Assembly (NCBI RefSeq): GCF_002575655.3
Contig: NC_053036.3
Location: 162,664,627-162,728,626, forward strand
Length of the DNA stretch: 64,000 nucleotides
Reading direction: 5' to 3'
Source: Aegilops tauschii subsp. strangulata
Taxonomy: Eukaryota > Streptophyta > Magnoliopsida > Poales > Poaceae
Part shown: positions 10,001 to 21,830 of the stretch, piece by piece
How positions within the stretch are numbered: the stretch's first letter is position 1
How the letters are laid out: each line of letters starts with the position of its first letter
The notes under the pieces: model-generated
Seen by the model: only the letters and a program-made list of their open reading frames with translations
The model's database searches: none
Told to the model about the DNA's origin: nothing
Position numbers and translations under genes: made by a program

Positions 10001-12648
10001 CTTTTCAGAACTCATTGATGCAGGATGCTGACGAGCACTACTTTAATGTAAGGCAACCGCATGATAGGACGATTGAATGTGTAGGACAAAAGGACAGCGT
10101 TGCATATTCACAACTATGATGTGTAAACTAAGTAGAAGTTATTTCAATAAATTAGATGTAATGAAAGCTAGACATCATATGTAAGATGCAATGAATATCA
10201 CTCTACCAAGTTAAAAATGTCTCGTCATTAGTTCCATTTCAACAAATTAGTAGTACAAGCTAGACAAGAATGAGAGATGTAACCTATATCACACTCCCAA
10301 GTTAAACGTGTCTTATGATAAGTGATTATTGCATATTACACAACAGTAGTACTTTGATGTAAGAACATGGTGTGATAGACAAATATTGTATGTTCTAGAA
10401 ACAGGAACACGTGTCTTATTCACAAGTATAATGTGTAAAGTAAGGAGATGCAATTCAACAAAATTAGAAGCAATACAAGCTAGACATCATACATAACATG
10501 CAACCACATATAACAATGCCAAGTTAGAGGTAGCACCTTTGATGGTGGAGTAGGGGAGATGTGCTCATCATCAACACATCTACGTTGAGTGTCTATGCAT
10601 GTGTTGCCGTACAAATCTTGTTGGGGGGATCGCGGAGTAGAATCTGTAGAGGCCCTCTGTTTCAGTTGGTCGGAAGGAGCACCATTATCCACTGCCTTGC
10701 TAATTCCTTCCGCTTTATTGATTTTGCTGTCAAGTAAAACCGATAAGAAAAAGCAATAAAATGCACTCTTCGGAACTCATTCATGCATGATACTGGCAAT
10801 CACTACTTTGATGTTAGGCAAACACATGATACGAGGATGGAATATGTACGAAAAACAGGACGACATGGCATATTGACAACTTTTTTTGTAAACTAATCAG
10901 AAGTAATTTAATCAAATTATAAGCAATACAAGCAAGACACCGTATGCAACATGCAAGCAAATATCACACTGCCAAGCTAGAGAAAGTACATGGGATGCCA
11001 GTTCCGCCGGAAGACCACCATCAGTCCCTGCCTTAATTTTTTCCTTCCTCTTACTTAATTTTATTGCCTTGTCAAGTCAAACCCCCAAGAAAAATGAATA
11101 AAAACTCACTTTTCAGAACTCATTGATGCAGGATGCTGACGAGCACTACTTTAATGTAAGGCAACCGCATGATAGGACGATTGAATGTGTAGGACAAAAG
11201 GACAGCGTTGCATATTCACAACTATGATGTGTAAACTAAGTAGAAGTTATTTCAATAAATTAGATGTAATGAAAGCTAGACATCATATGTAAGATGCAAT
11301 GAATATCACTCTACCAAGTTAAAAAATGTCTCGTCATTAGTTCCATTTCAACAAATTAGTAGTACAAGCTAGACAAGAATGAGAGATGTAACCTATATCA
11401 CACTCCCAAGTTAAACGTGTCTTATGATAAGTGATTATTGCATATTACACAACAGTAGTACTTTGATGTAAGAACATGGTGTGATAGACAAATATTGTAT
11501 GTTCTAGAAACAGGAACACGTGTCTTATTCACAAGTATAATGTGTAAAGTAAGGAGATGCAATTCAACAAAATTAGAAGCAATACAAGCTAGACATCATA
11601 CATAACATGCAACCACATATAACAATGCCAAGTTAGAGGGAGCACCTTTGATGGTGGAGTAGGGGAGATGTGCTCATCATCAACACATCTACGTTGAGTG
11701 TCTATGCATGTGTTGCCTTACAAATCTTGTTGGGGGGATCGCGGAGTAGAATCTGTAGAGGCCCTCTATTTCAGTTGGTCGGAAGGAGCACCATTATCCA
11801 CTGCCTTGCTAAATCCTTCCGCTTTATTGATTTTGCTGTCAAGTAAAACCGATAAGAAAAAGCAATAAAATTCACTCTTTAGAACTCATTCATGCATGAT
11901 ATTTACAATCACTACTTTGATGTAAGGCAAACACATGATACAAAGGATGGAATATGTACGAAAATAGGATGACATGGCATATTCACAACTATTTGTGTAA
12001 ACTAAGCACAAGCCATTTCAACAAATTAGAAGCAATGCAAGCTAGACACCACATGAAAGATGCAACCAATATGACTCTGCCAAGTTAAAAGCGTCCCATC
12101 ATAAATGATGTTTCAACAAATTAGAAGCAGTGCATGCTATAAATCTTATGAAATATGCACCCAATATCACACTACATATACTAAAGGTGTCTCGTCATAA
12201 TTGATTCATGCGGGATACAAAAAAATGTAGTTTTATGTAAGGACATGCTTAATAGACAGACGTAGTATGTACCAAAAACAGGAAGGCATGTCACATTAAC
12301 AGGTATAATGTATAAACTAAGCAGAATAGCACATGCAATTTAACCAGATTGGAAGAATTACAATCTAGACACCATATGCAACATGCTACCACATATCACA
12401 CTGCCAAGTTAGAGCAAGCACCTGCGATGGTGGTGTAGGGGAAATGCGGTCATCAACTATAGAGCAACTTGACTATCTTCATCTAGCCTTGCTATTTCTT
12501 GAGAATCATGTGGGGAGGCTGACACTGCATTCTCTAAAAGAGGATCTTTTCTCACAGTAATCCACGGTCCTGACTATCTCATCATAAGTGATTGATGAGG
12601 GATACACAAGAACATTAGTTTGATGTAAGAACGTGGTTAATAGATAGA
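7100..12648 (-). repeat. Tandem array, period about 1.1 kb, upstream of the Transposase_24-like pseudogene
   Basis: Landmarks recur regularly: GGAAGACC(A/G)CCATCAGTCCC near 7687, 8794, 9901 and 11010; CACGTGTCTTATTCACAAG near 8190, 9300, 10408 and 11518; TTGTTGGGGGGATC near 8400, 9510, 10620 and 11727. The three central units are nearly identical, while the outer ones (7.1-7.7 kb and 11.9-12.65 kb) are diverged. Each unit holds two exon-like segments (see 10537-10726). The right side is cut by the CACTA element starting at 12649. The first exon of the pseudogene at 7083 overlaps the same TGTCAAGTCAA phrase that starts each half unit, so the array probably arose from the 5' part of that gene. 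Confidence 0.85.
10537..10726 (-). pseudogene. Best copy of a tandemly repeated exon-like segment
   Basis: On the minus strand an AG acceptor (CTTGACAG) opens a frame reading KINKAEGISKAVDNGAPSD, then an S/T/P- and D-rich stretch (STDSTPRSPQQDLYGNTC, VDDEHISPTPPSK), and closes at a GTGC donor. Equivalent segments lie in the other units near 8310-8505, 9430-9620 and 11645-11840, some with altered start or frame. A second exon-like segment (DKAIKLSKRKEKLRQG type) alternates with it near 7670-7750, 8780-8870, 9890-9975 and 11000-11085. I infer exons of the old transposase-associated gene multiplied with the array. No catalytic motif is seen. Confidence 0.4.
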
Positions 12649-12654
12649 CACTGG

Positions 12655-13250
12655 TACCGTTACATCCTATACAAACGGTTTTTACCCCCTTTCCGCGACG
12701 GAATTTTAAATCGTCGCCTCGTCACTGTGGGTGATAGGGGGGTCCTTCCCACACGACCCAGAAACCGTTGGGGATAGGCGAGCGGCTATTGACGATTGCC
12801 ATAGAATAAACATATGAGAAGTTGCGCGTGTCCCACATGTTATGTGTCGACGTTACGTTTCTGATCGGAGAGACATCCGAAACGATTACACCGCTATAGT
12901 CGTGTTGAAAAGGTACATTATCGCACACAGTTCAAAAATGTAAAATGTGTGTGGTGCCTCTACTATCACCAACGTGTCCATTTTCATAACTGTGTGTGTT
13001 AGGTATTCCTATCACACACGGGCTCCATATATGCACCATCTTCTTTTTGTCCAATATTACACACGCATACAGGTTTGAAACGGTTGTCGTATTACCATGA
13101 ATCGCACACGCATATGAGAGGAAACCGTGTGTGCGTCCATCGACCATCGCAAATGTTTCACGTCAAAGAACCGTCTGTTCTCTACTTTTCCATCACACAC
13201 GATGTTTTCTTTCTAACTGTGTGTACATCATTTTATTCGCTCATCTTTAA
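12655..13250. repeat. Left sub-terminal region of CACTA B
   Basis: Repeated short phrases ATCGCACACG, CACACAGTT, AACCGT(C/G)TG and CCGTGTGTG occur in both orientations across about 550 bp. The region is homologous to the start of CACTA C (26600-26780) over the CGACGG...GGGTCCTTCCCACACGACCCAGAAACCGT segment. No gene seen. Confidence 0.6.
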
Positions 13251-13421
13251 TTTTATTTTTCCTTGTAATTTATTATTATAATTGGAAATTTTGAAATATG
13301 AAACGTGGAATTCAAATTCTCAGCACAATGGTTCAACAACCAATCCATAATAAAATTCTCAATACAATATGTTTAGTAATTATAGGATTAGGCAGCAATT
13401 AACTATGATGAACCACAATAT

Positions 13422-16400
13422 TTAGAGGCGGTAAAGGTGAAGAGACAAGTGTAAATCATTTTGGCTGCTAATGGTGTTGAAGAAGCGGAATGCCCATAAA
13501 GTGCCCTCCTGCATGCCATAGGCATGAACAACTTTTGTCCATCCCCTTATGACGATCACCCTCCCATCCTTCATCGCCTTCAGGAAGACTTCTAGACCAT
13601 TATCATGGTAGTATGAATTATATACTTTAACCTTGGTTGCCTCCACTCTGGTCATGTAGTTTGCAAGGTAATCATCAGTAAAGTGCTTCGGAAACCACTG
13701 AAAAGAGAAAACTTTCAGATACTCATGTCTAATAGAGTAACTCGTTGTGGGCAGGGGGAAAAGGCAACACATTACTTACCATCCTAAAGTTCACTATTGT
13801 CTTGGACAAAGTGTAAATAAAGAGCTTAATTCCCATTACCCGTCTCGTTCGCCAAACAATCTTTCTTAGTTTCCTCACTTGATGCTTGTTCATGAATATC
13901 TCATTGCCCCATACGCAAAAGGGATCGAAGCGTGGATCAGTACCGCTGATATATGTACCTACAGGCAACAAGTAAATGTTAGAAGCTAAACTGCGATTGC
14001 ACAAATGGTGTAAATACAATTACCTGCATTCCTAAGTACAAGTATTTTTAGAGATTTCAATATGAACTACGTACGGATGCATATAGACATAGTTTAGATT
14101 AGAATGTAGATTCACTCATTTTGCTCCGTACGTAGACTATATTGGAATCTCTAAAAAATACCTATATTTAGGAACAGATGGTGTATAAGACATGGGATGC
14201 AGCTAACCTCGACAGCAAACAACAGCATCGCCCATTGCAGCCCTACGTAAGTACATGGAAAGGCAATGTTAACTACAACAGGGTTACCATCCACCAAAAA
14301 TAGCAAATGGTAATAAAACGACAACATCTATAGTGATATCTTCATTGCGAAAGAGTAGCACGGTAGCAAAAGGACGGAATAAAAAATGGATAGAATTGTT
14401 TACTACAACATGCACGTTTCACTACAGACAACCTAGCATAGCCGTTGCAACTGGTACTGATAGAAATGAAATTGAGAGAGTTAAACATCACAAGGCAGGT
14501 CCCGCTAGATCAGAGAATGGCCCTCTTGTCCATAAAAAGGTAGGGAAAATAGATAAGACGGGTTAGGCATGTTTACTACAACATGCTTAATACATCAACC
14601 GTACAAAATATGGCCATTGCAACTGTTATTGGTAAGATTCAACTGGTTAGTTCATACTTGGTAAGTCCTGAGGGGTAGTTGCTGGGGCACTTCATATGGG
14701 CAAGAGCCCGCCCAAGTCTGTCGCAGTGGAGGTGAGGTGTTCCTCCGGGTCGAAGCATGGATCAGTGTCGCTGACACGTGTACGTACAAGAAGCAAGTAA
14801 ATGTTAGAAGCTAAACTTCAATTGCACAAATGATGTAACATAGTGTAAGACATGGGATGCAGCTAACCTCGATGGCAAACAAAAGCATCTCCCGTTATGG
14901 CCCTGCGTAAGTATATGAAAAGGCATGTTAACTACAATAGGTTAGCATCCACCAAAAATAGCAAATGGAAATATAAAAACGACAACATCTCTCATATATC
15001 TTCATTGCGGAGAGTAGGACGGTAGCAAAGGGACAGATTAAAAAAGGGATACAATTGTTAACTGCAACAGGATTAACAGCATCCTAAGTCATGTTTTGTA
15101 AGTTTGTAGCAGCTATTGGTGAAATTGAGATGGACAGTTCATACTTGAACATCACATAGTGTGCGGTACTGAAAATAACAAGGCACGTTTAACTACAGGC
15201 ATCCTAGTATAGCCATTGAAACTGGTACTAATAAAAATGCAATAGACAAAGTTAAACATCGCAAGGCAAGTGCTGCCAGAGCAGAGAATGGCCCACTTGT
15301 CTATAAAAAGGTAGGGAACATAGCTAAGACGTGTTAGGCCTATTTACTACAACATGCTAAATGCATCAACCGTACAAAACATAGCCATTGCAACTGGTAT
15401 TGGTAAGATTGAACAGGTCAGTTCATACTTGGTAAGTCATGAGGGGTAGTTGATGGGGCACTTCAACTTGGCCAGAGCCCGCCCCAAGTCAGCGGCGGTA
15501 GAGGCGACGTGTTCCTCCGGGTCTAAGCGTGGATCAGTGACGCTGACATGTGTACCTGCAGGCAACCAGTAAATGTTAGAAGTTAAACTGCAATTGCACA
15601 AATGATGTGAAATACAGTAAGACATGGGGTGCAGCTAACCTCAACGGCAAACAACAGCATCGCCCGTTATGGCCCTGCGTAATTACATGGAAAGGCATGT
15701 TAAGTACAACAGGGTTAGCATCCACCAAAAATAGCAAATGGAAATAAAACGACAACATCTCTAGTGATATCTTCATTGCGGAGAGTGGCACGGTAGCAAA
15801 TGGACAGATTAGAAAATGGATACAACTATTAATTACAACAAGCTTAACATCATCCTTAGTCATGTATTTTAAGTTTGTTGCTAGTATTGGTGAAATTGAG
15901 CTGGGCAGTTAATACTTGAACATCACATAGTGTGCAGTGCTGAAATAAACAAGGCACGAACCTGCTTAATACATCAACCGTACAAAACATAACCATTACA
16001 ACTGGTATTGGTAAGATTTAGCTGGTCAGATCATACTTGGTAAGTCCTGGGGGTAGTCACCGGGGCACTTCATTTGGGCCAGAGCCTGCACCAAGTCGGC
16101 GGCAGCAGAGGCGATGCGTTCCTCCGGGTCGACACGCACAGCGGCCATCGCGCCATCGACCGCCATCAGCTCCTCGACCTCCATGTGATATGTGGTTGGG
16201 CTTGCGCGGTGATGCTCAGGAGGTAGGGGTGGTGGGGATTTGGAGGCATGAGGATGTTTCGCAGGCACCATTTAAGCAATTAGGCTGTGGCCGTAATAGA
16301 GATCTGTGTGTTACCTGACTGGATCGACGATGCTCGGGCAAAAAGTAGATGTGGTTGAAGTCGTGGTTGTGGCGGCTGTGGCGGTTTGAGCTATCGGGAG

Positions 16401-16628
16401 GGGGCAGGGTGGGGAGATACTACAAAAATGTGATGGGTGGGGATGTTTAGGGAGGAATAAATTCTGAAATCGCGTGCCTAATGAAAATTTCGATGCGAAA
16501 CTTGAAACTTGGGCGGGGGAACACACAACACAGACGAAGCGTGTAAAATACTCACGTGCGAGAAAAGAGAAAATTAGCAGATCCCGTCTCCAAAAAAATC
16601 TACACGTGTAGTTGATATTTTGGGTCAA
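13422..16628 (-). CDS. B3-domain-like gene carried by CACTA B (multi-exon)
   Basis: Exons read leftward: a proline/threonine-rich 5' block ending at the donor CAG|GTAACA (16318); a block starting MVPAKHPHASKSPPPLP at 16271 with DGAMAAVRVDPEERIASAAA; 13958-13780 with GTDPRFDPFCVWGNEIFMN and KLRKIVW; and 13697-13422 starting WFPKHFTDDYLANYM. The last exon has the B3 pattern: entry motif, VKVYN strand, a VIVIRGWTKVVHAYGM core, then GTLWAFRFF and a terminal strand. The 13780 donor and 13697 acceptor join in phase 0. Exon 13958-13780 and the last exon have no stops. The middle is complicated by a local triplication and an intronic MITE. B3 proteins bind DNA in the nucleus; the target is unknown. 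A homologue sits in CACTA C (27353-29020). It could be a captured REM-type gene or an element-encoded gene. Confidence 0.55.
14023..14183. mobile_element. Stowaway-type MITE inside an intron of the B3-like gene
   Basis: 161 bp flanked by TA (14021-14022 and 14184-14185). Ends are degenerate (CTGCATTCCTAAGTACAAGT and ATATTTAGGAACAGATGGTG read along the plus strand), with the usual inner segments GTACGTAG and CACTCATTTTGCTCCGTACG that mark the Thalos-like Triticeae group. Tc1/mariner-type target duplication TA. Confidence 0.75.
14190..16100 (-). repeat. Local triplication of about 0.66-0.78 kb within the B3-like gene
   Basis: The phrase CATGGG(A/G)TGCAGCTAACCTC recurs near 14192, 14853 and 15625, and ATCCACCAAAAATAGCAAATGG near 14290, 14947 and 15720. 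Each unit also has an exon-like minus-strand block encoding a DPEE(H/R)...AAADL.(R/Q)ALA.(M/L)KCP pattern near 14680-14760, 15440-15530 and 16040-16130. One exon of the gene has thus been multiplied in place. Which copy would be spliced is unclear. Confidence 0.7.
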
Positions 16629-17245
16629 TGGTACGCTTGCTTTATTAGAAACATTGCACAGGTAACTGACTTATGGATCATTAACGCAAAAAAGCACACG
16701 GGTATGCCATAGAAACTGTGTGTTTTGTGATCTTCTAATAATTATTATCTATCAGTATCTACAACCGCACCTGCAAATATAAAAATCTCTTTCATTGTAG
16801 CAGGGTTATTCAATGTACATGAACAAGGTATTGGTGACACTCGATGAACAATTATCAGTTTATGAAATGCAATCAAGTGTCAACCTGCCTCTATCACATA
16901 GCCAGAATTGATCCTATGCAACAAAAGAGAAGCTTGCTGCCATCCGCCGGTGCGGCTATTTAAGCCGGTGTTCGACCAACTAGCGCGGCGAGGTGGGACT
17001 AAAAACCAGCTACGGGTAGCTCTAGTCTCCGGTGGCTTCGGGTGGCTGCGGGCGGATGTTTCGGGAGGATTTAGGGTCAGGGTACAGCTACAAAACTTCA
17101 GTGAACACATGCTAATCAACGCTCAAAGCCCTCAAAGGATGCGCTTATTGACATTGTACGTTAATAATAGATAGTACCAACTTAAAGTACTACTAGTAAT
17201 TTGCTCTAAAACTAGTATGTAGTACTTGTAGATGCTCGTAATTAA
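16629..17245. other. Stretch without a supported gene
   Basis: About 600 bp between the 5' edge of the B3-like gene and the interrupted frame at 17.3 kb. It holds a CACACGGGTATGCC...ACTGTGTGT phrase (near 16697-16722) like CACTA sub-terminal repeats, but I see no terminus and no coding signal. Confidence 0.4.
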
Positions 17246-17299
17246 TTATACAAACATACGGGCAACACATGCAGTAGGTGGCATCAGGGCATGCTGGCC

Positions 17300-19448
17300 A
17301 GACGTCATCGTTCTCCTTCCCAGCCTTGTCAGCGGTAGCCCACTGTGCTTGGATCTCCGCCGAGCTCTCCTCAGCACGGCGTGAGGCCTCCTCTTTCTTG
17401 GGGCGGCAGGACTATCTTTTCTTGACTGCTTTCTTCCTTTTCCGCTCCTTCTCAGCGGCTTTGGCCGCCTCTTGATCCACCGCCCATTCTGCCATGGCAG
17501 CATCAAAGTCCGCCCACGTAGTTGTGCGGCCGTGGGCGGCGATGTACTCGGCACGGCGTGATACATCTCCAACGTATCTATAATTTATGAAGTATTCACG
17601 CCATGTTTACAACAATTCTATATGGTTTTGGTATGATTTGAATGGAACTAACCCGGACTGACGCTGTTTTCAACAGAACTACTGTTTATTTTTTGTGCAG
17701 AAATCAATGTTCTCCAAATGAGCTGAAACTTTTTGACGTTTTTTTGGAACAAAAGAGGCACTAGAAGCTTCGTGAGAGGACAAGAAGGTGAAGCAGGTGG
17801 CCACCACCCACCAGGGCGCGCCAGGGGCCTTGCCCATGTGCTGGTGGGTGGTGGTCCCCTCATGGCCCATCTCAGCATGAAACCATGCCAAAAATTCCTA
17901 TGAATACAGAAACCCCCAGAAATAACCCAAGATCAGAAGTTTCGCCGCTGTAAGCCTCTGTATCCATGAAAAACCAATCTGGACCCTGTTTAGGCACTCT
18001 GACGGAGGGGGAAATCATCACCGAAGGCCATCTTCATCTTCTCGGCGGCCACCATGATGAGGAGGGAGTAGTCCACCCTCGGGGTTGAGGGTTTGTACCA
18101 GTAGCTATGTGTTTAATCTCTCTCTCTCTCATGTTCTTGATTTGGCACGATCTTGATGTATCACAAGCTTTGTTAATATAGTTGGACCGTGTGGTGTTTC
18201 TCCCTCTCTATCTTGTTGTGACGAATTGAGTTTTCCCTTTGAGATTTCATTGTTATCGGATTGAATACTTTTATGGATTTGAGAGCACTTGATGCATGTC
18301 TTGCTATGAATACCGGCGGTGACAATGGGGTATCATATTGATTCACTTGATACATGCTTTGGCACTCAACTCGTGGATTCCCGAGGTGACATTGGGGTAA
18401 TCTATGCATAGGGGTTGATGCACGTTTTCGTCCTTGTTTCTCCGGTAGAAATCTTGGGGCACTCTTTGAGGTTCTTTGTGTTGGATTGAGTATTATAAAT
18501 CTGAAATTGTTTGATGCATATCGTATAATCAACTCATGGATACTCGTGGTGATACTAGAGTATCTAGGTGGCATTAGAGTTGGTTGATGTGTATCATATG
18601 GTGTTATTTTAGTACGAACTCTTAGATAGATCGATCAGGAAGGATAATTGGTGTTATTTTAGTATGAAATCTTGGATAGATCGATCAGAGAGGATAACTT
18701 TGAGGTGGTTTCGTACCCTACAAACAATTTCGTCTTGTGTTCTCCGCTAGATGGGAACTTTGGAGTGATTCTTCATCGCACGCTGAGGGATGGTTATATG
18801 ATCCAATTATATTAGCATTGTTGAGAGATTACACTAGCGAAAGTACAGACCCTAGGCCTCATTTTCAAGCATTGCAATATCGTTTGTGCTCACTTTTGTT
18901 ACTTGCTACCTTGCTGTTTTTTATTGTTCCTATTACAAAAATCAATATCTACTATCATTACTACACTTGTATCACCATCTCTTCGCCGAACTAGTGCACC
19001 TATCAATTTACCATTGTATTTGGTGTGTTGGGGACACAATAGACTCTTTGTTATTTGGTTGTAGGGTTGTTTGAGAGAGACCATCTTCATCCTACGCCTC
19101 CCACGGATTGATAAACCTTAGGTCATCCACTTGAGAGAAAATTGCTACTGTCCTACAAAACTCTGCACTTGGAGGCCCAACACAAGTCTACAAGAATAAA
19201 GTTGGATAGTAGACATCAAGGCGGGATGCCATCGCTTCCTTGACATGTGTGCGGTCGCGGGCGGCGAGGAACTTGGTGCGGCATGATGACATCACTTCCT
19301 TACCAGTTACTGTGTGGCGCGGTGCCATGAACGATGTTTGGAGAGAGCTCTGGGGTGGAGTGGCCGGACATCCGTACAGTGCGGTGGTTTTTAAGAGCTC
19401 AAGGACAAACAACGTTGGACATTTGGCTTCCCTTACAATCTTGGCCAT
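17300..19448 (-). pseudogene. Alanine/lysine-rich helical ORF split by a solo LTR
   Basis: The right piece (19448-19219) reads a leader, then MAPRHTVTGKEVMSS and RDRTHVKEAMASR. The left piece (17558-17412) reads RRAEYIAAHGRTTTWADFD, then EWAVDQEAAKAAEKERKR, and stops at TAG (17412-17414). Coding-like sequence (KKEEASRRAEESSAEIQAQW) continues past that stop to about 17300. When the LTR and one copy of the target duplication are ignored, the two pieces share one frame. The protein is predicted helical and basic; I do not recognise a domain. It resembles in style the coiled-coil fragments at 275-816 and 31752-32422. Confidence 0.5.
17559..19218 (+). mobile_element. Solo LTR, TGATACATCTCC type (1660 bp)
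   Basis: Starts TGATACATCTCCAACGTATC and ends GTAGTAGACATCA. The flanks CGGCG (17554-17558) and AGGCG (19219-19223) match at four of five bases, consistent with an aged 5-bp target duplication. No internal retrotransposon sequence or second LTR is adjacent, so it is a solo LTR left by LTR-LTR recombination. TGATAC(A/G)TCTCCAACG starts are common in abundant Triticeae gypsy families; I do not name the family. Confidence 0.85.
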
Positions 19449-19479
19449 TCATTATCACACACGGTTCATCTCCGTCACC

Positions 19480-21830
19480 TCCGGAAACAGTGTACGCTGA
19501 GCCTATTGTGTGTTGCGTTATGATTGGCCGGAACCCCAGCCACGCGGATCGCGTGTGTACACTGTAGGATGCACCACGATGCCACGGCAATCCATGTCCC
19601 TCTCATCACACCTGTGCAGTTGTAGCTGGATTAGATTTATCTGCGCTAAATGCCTAGAGAATGCACATAATTCCCTAAATATGGTAAATGAGCCCGGAAA
19701 AGTGCCAAATTTGAACACGGTGATTTGCAAGGTGTATGTTCATCATAGAAAAAAACCAAGGACGAAGGAAATTTGGATTCCCCTTCAAACTTGGTGATTT
19801 CCCTCTCGAAACCATGAAACTTCCTCAGTGATGGTTCGATTTATGAAGGGCGTGCATGACGACATAAGCCAAACCTTCTCAAATTGGTACCATGTCATAG
19901 TGAGGCCATACCATGGCACCATGCCAGGCGTCATGTTTTTCAAGCATGCATTTCATTTTTCTATAGTTGAAAAAACAATAAACGACACATTTGTGGTTGA
20001 CTCTTGCCAGACATATCCTTGAAATCACTGCCCATTCCTTATAAAAGGCATGAGAATTTACTAAATAGCACGAGCATGGTTTCCATACCGTTCTTGTGCA
20101 CCTTTTCATGCACCGATTGTTTGAATTTGAATTATGTGCATTAATGCCTAGAAAATGCACATAATCCCCTAAATATGGTAAATGAGCCAAGAAAAGTGCC
20201 AAATTTGAACACGGGATTTGCAGGGTGTATGTTCATAGTGGAAAAAACTCAAGGACAAAGGACGAAGAAAATTTGGATTCCCCTTCAATCTTGGTGATTT
20301 CCCTCTCGAAACCATGAAACTTCCTCGATGATGGTTTGATTTATGAAGGCCGTGCATGACGACATAAGACAAACCTTCTCAAATTTTTACCATGGCATAG
20401 TGAGGCCATACCATGGCACCATGCCAGGCGTCATGTTTTTCAAGCATGTATTTCATTTTTCTATAGTTGAAAAACCAATAAACGACACGTGTGTGGTTAA
20501 CTCTTGCCACACGTCCTTGAAATCCCTGCCAATTCCTTGTAAAAGGCATGATAATTTACTAAATAGCACGAGCATGGTTTTCCAGGCTGTTCTTGTGCAC
20601 CTTTTCATGCACCGATTGTTTGAATTTGAATTATGTGCATTAATGCCTAGAAAATGCACATAATCCCCCAAATATGGCAAATGCGCCTGGAAAAGTGCCA
20701 AATTTGAATACGGTGATTTGCAGGGTGTACGTTCATCATAGAAAAAAACTCAAGGACAAAGGATGAAGGAAATTTGGATTCCCCTTCAATCTTGGTGATT
20801 TCCCTCTCGAAACCATGAAACTTCCTCGGTGATGGTTTGATTTATGAAGGGCGTGCATGACGACATAAGCCAGACTTTCTCAATTTTTTACCAGGGCATG
20901 GTGAGGCAGTACCATGGCACCATGCCACACATCATGTATTTAATTTTTCTACAGTTGAAAAACCAATAAACAATGCGTTTGTAGTTGACTCTTGCCACAC
21001 ATATCCTTGAAATCTCTACCCCTTCCTTGTAAAAGGCACGTGAATTTACTAAATACACGAGCAAAGTTTTCCAGACCGTTATTGTGCACATTTTCATGCA
21101 CCAATTATTTGAATTTGAACTGTGTGCATTAATGCCTGGAAAACGCACATAATCCCCTAAATATGGTAAATGAGCCCGGAAAAGTGCCAAATTTGAACAT
21201 TATGATTTGCAGGGTGTATGTTCATCGTAGAAAAAAACACAAGGACAAAGGATGAACGAAATTTGGATTCCCCTTCAATCATGGTGATTTCCCTATCGAA
21301 ACCATGAAACTTCCTCGGTGATGGGTCGATTTATGAAGGGCGTGCATGACGACATAAGTCAAACATTCTCAAATTTTTACCAGGGCATGGTGAGGCCATA
21401 CCATGGCACCATGCCAGGTGTCATGGTTTTCAAGCATGTATTTCATTTTTCTATAGATGAAAAACCAATAAATGACACATTTGTGGTTGACTCTTACCAA
21501 ACATATCCTTGAAATCTCAGCCCATTCCTTGTAAAAGGCAAGAGAATTTACTAAATACCATGATCATGGTTTTCCAGACCATTTTTTGCACTTTTTCATG
21601 CACCGATTGTTTGAATTTGAATTATGTTCATTAATGCCTAGAAAAGGCACATAATCGCCTAAATATGGTAAATGAGCCCAGAAAAATGCTAAATTTCAAC
21701 ACGTTGCATTGGAGGGGGTATGTTCATCATAGAAAAAACTGAATGACAAACCAAGATGGAAATTTGGATTCCCCCTCAATCTCGGTGATTTACTATCGCC
21801 CATGATTCATCTCCGTCGCCTCTGCAAACC
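19480..21830 (+). repeat. Tandem array, period about 490-500 bp
   Basis: AAATTTGGATTCCCC recurs near 19770, 20267, 20770, 21259 and 21760; TAATGCCTAGAAAATGCACA and CATGCACC(A/G)ATT(A/G)TTTGAA recur in each unit. About four and a half units are seen with roughly 5-10 percent divergence. The first partial unit and the end of the last share TTCATCTCCGTC(A/G)CCTC. The open frames seen here repeat the same degenerate peptide in each unit and are not convincing genes. The unit is homologous in reverse orientation to the array at 29335-31150. Confidence 0.85.

Larger units (their letters stand above)
12649..16628. mobile_element. CACTA transposon B, left part; right end not located
   Basis: The left terminus reads CACTGGTACCGTTACATCCT and continues into the ACAAACGGTTTTTACCCCC and GGGGGGTCCTTCCCACACGA phrases, both shared with the complete CACTA C element at 26596. 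It breaks the 1.1-kb array after AATAGATAGA; AGA is the expected target duplication. The B3-like gene inside matches that of element C in exon order. I found no right terminus with a matching duplication and did not see the broken array resume, so the right limit given is only the 5' edge of the B3-like gene. The element may extend to the 21.8-kb region. Confidence 0.65.

Noticed and set aside
7680..11090. Regularly spaced repeats as a possible CRISPR array or satellite centromere
   Set aside because: The period is 1.1 kb with exon-like content, the genome is eukaryotic, and units are too few for a satellite.
19558..19585. CACTGTAGGATGCACC as a CACTA terminus
   Set aside because: It resembles the right TIR of CACTA C, but its orientation would make it a left end, and no 3-bp duplication partner could be found.
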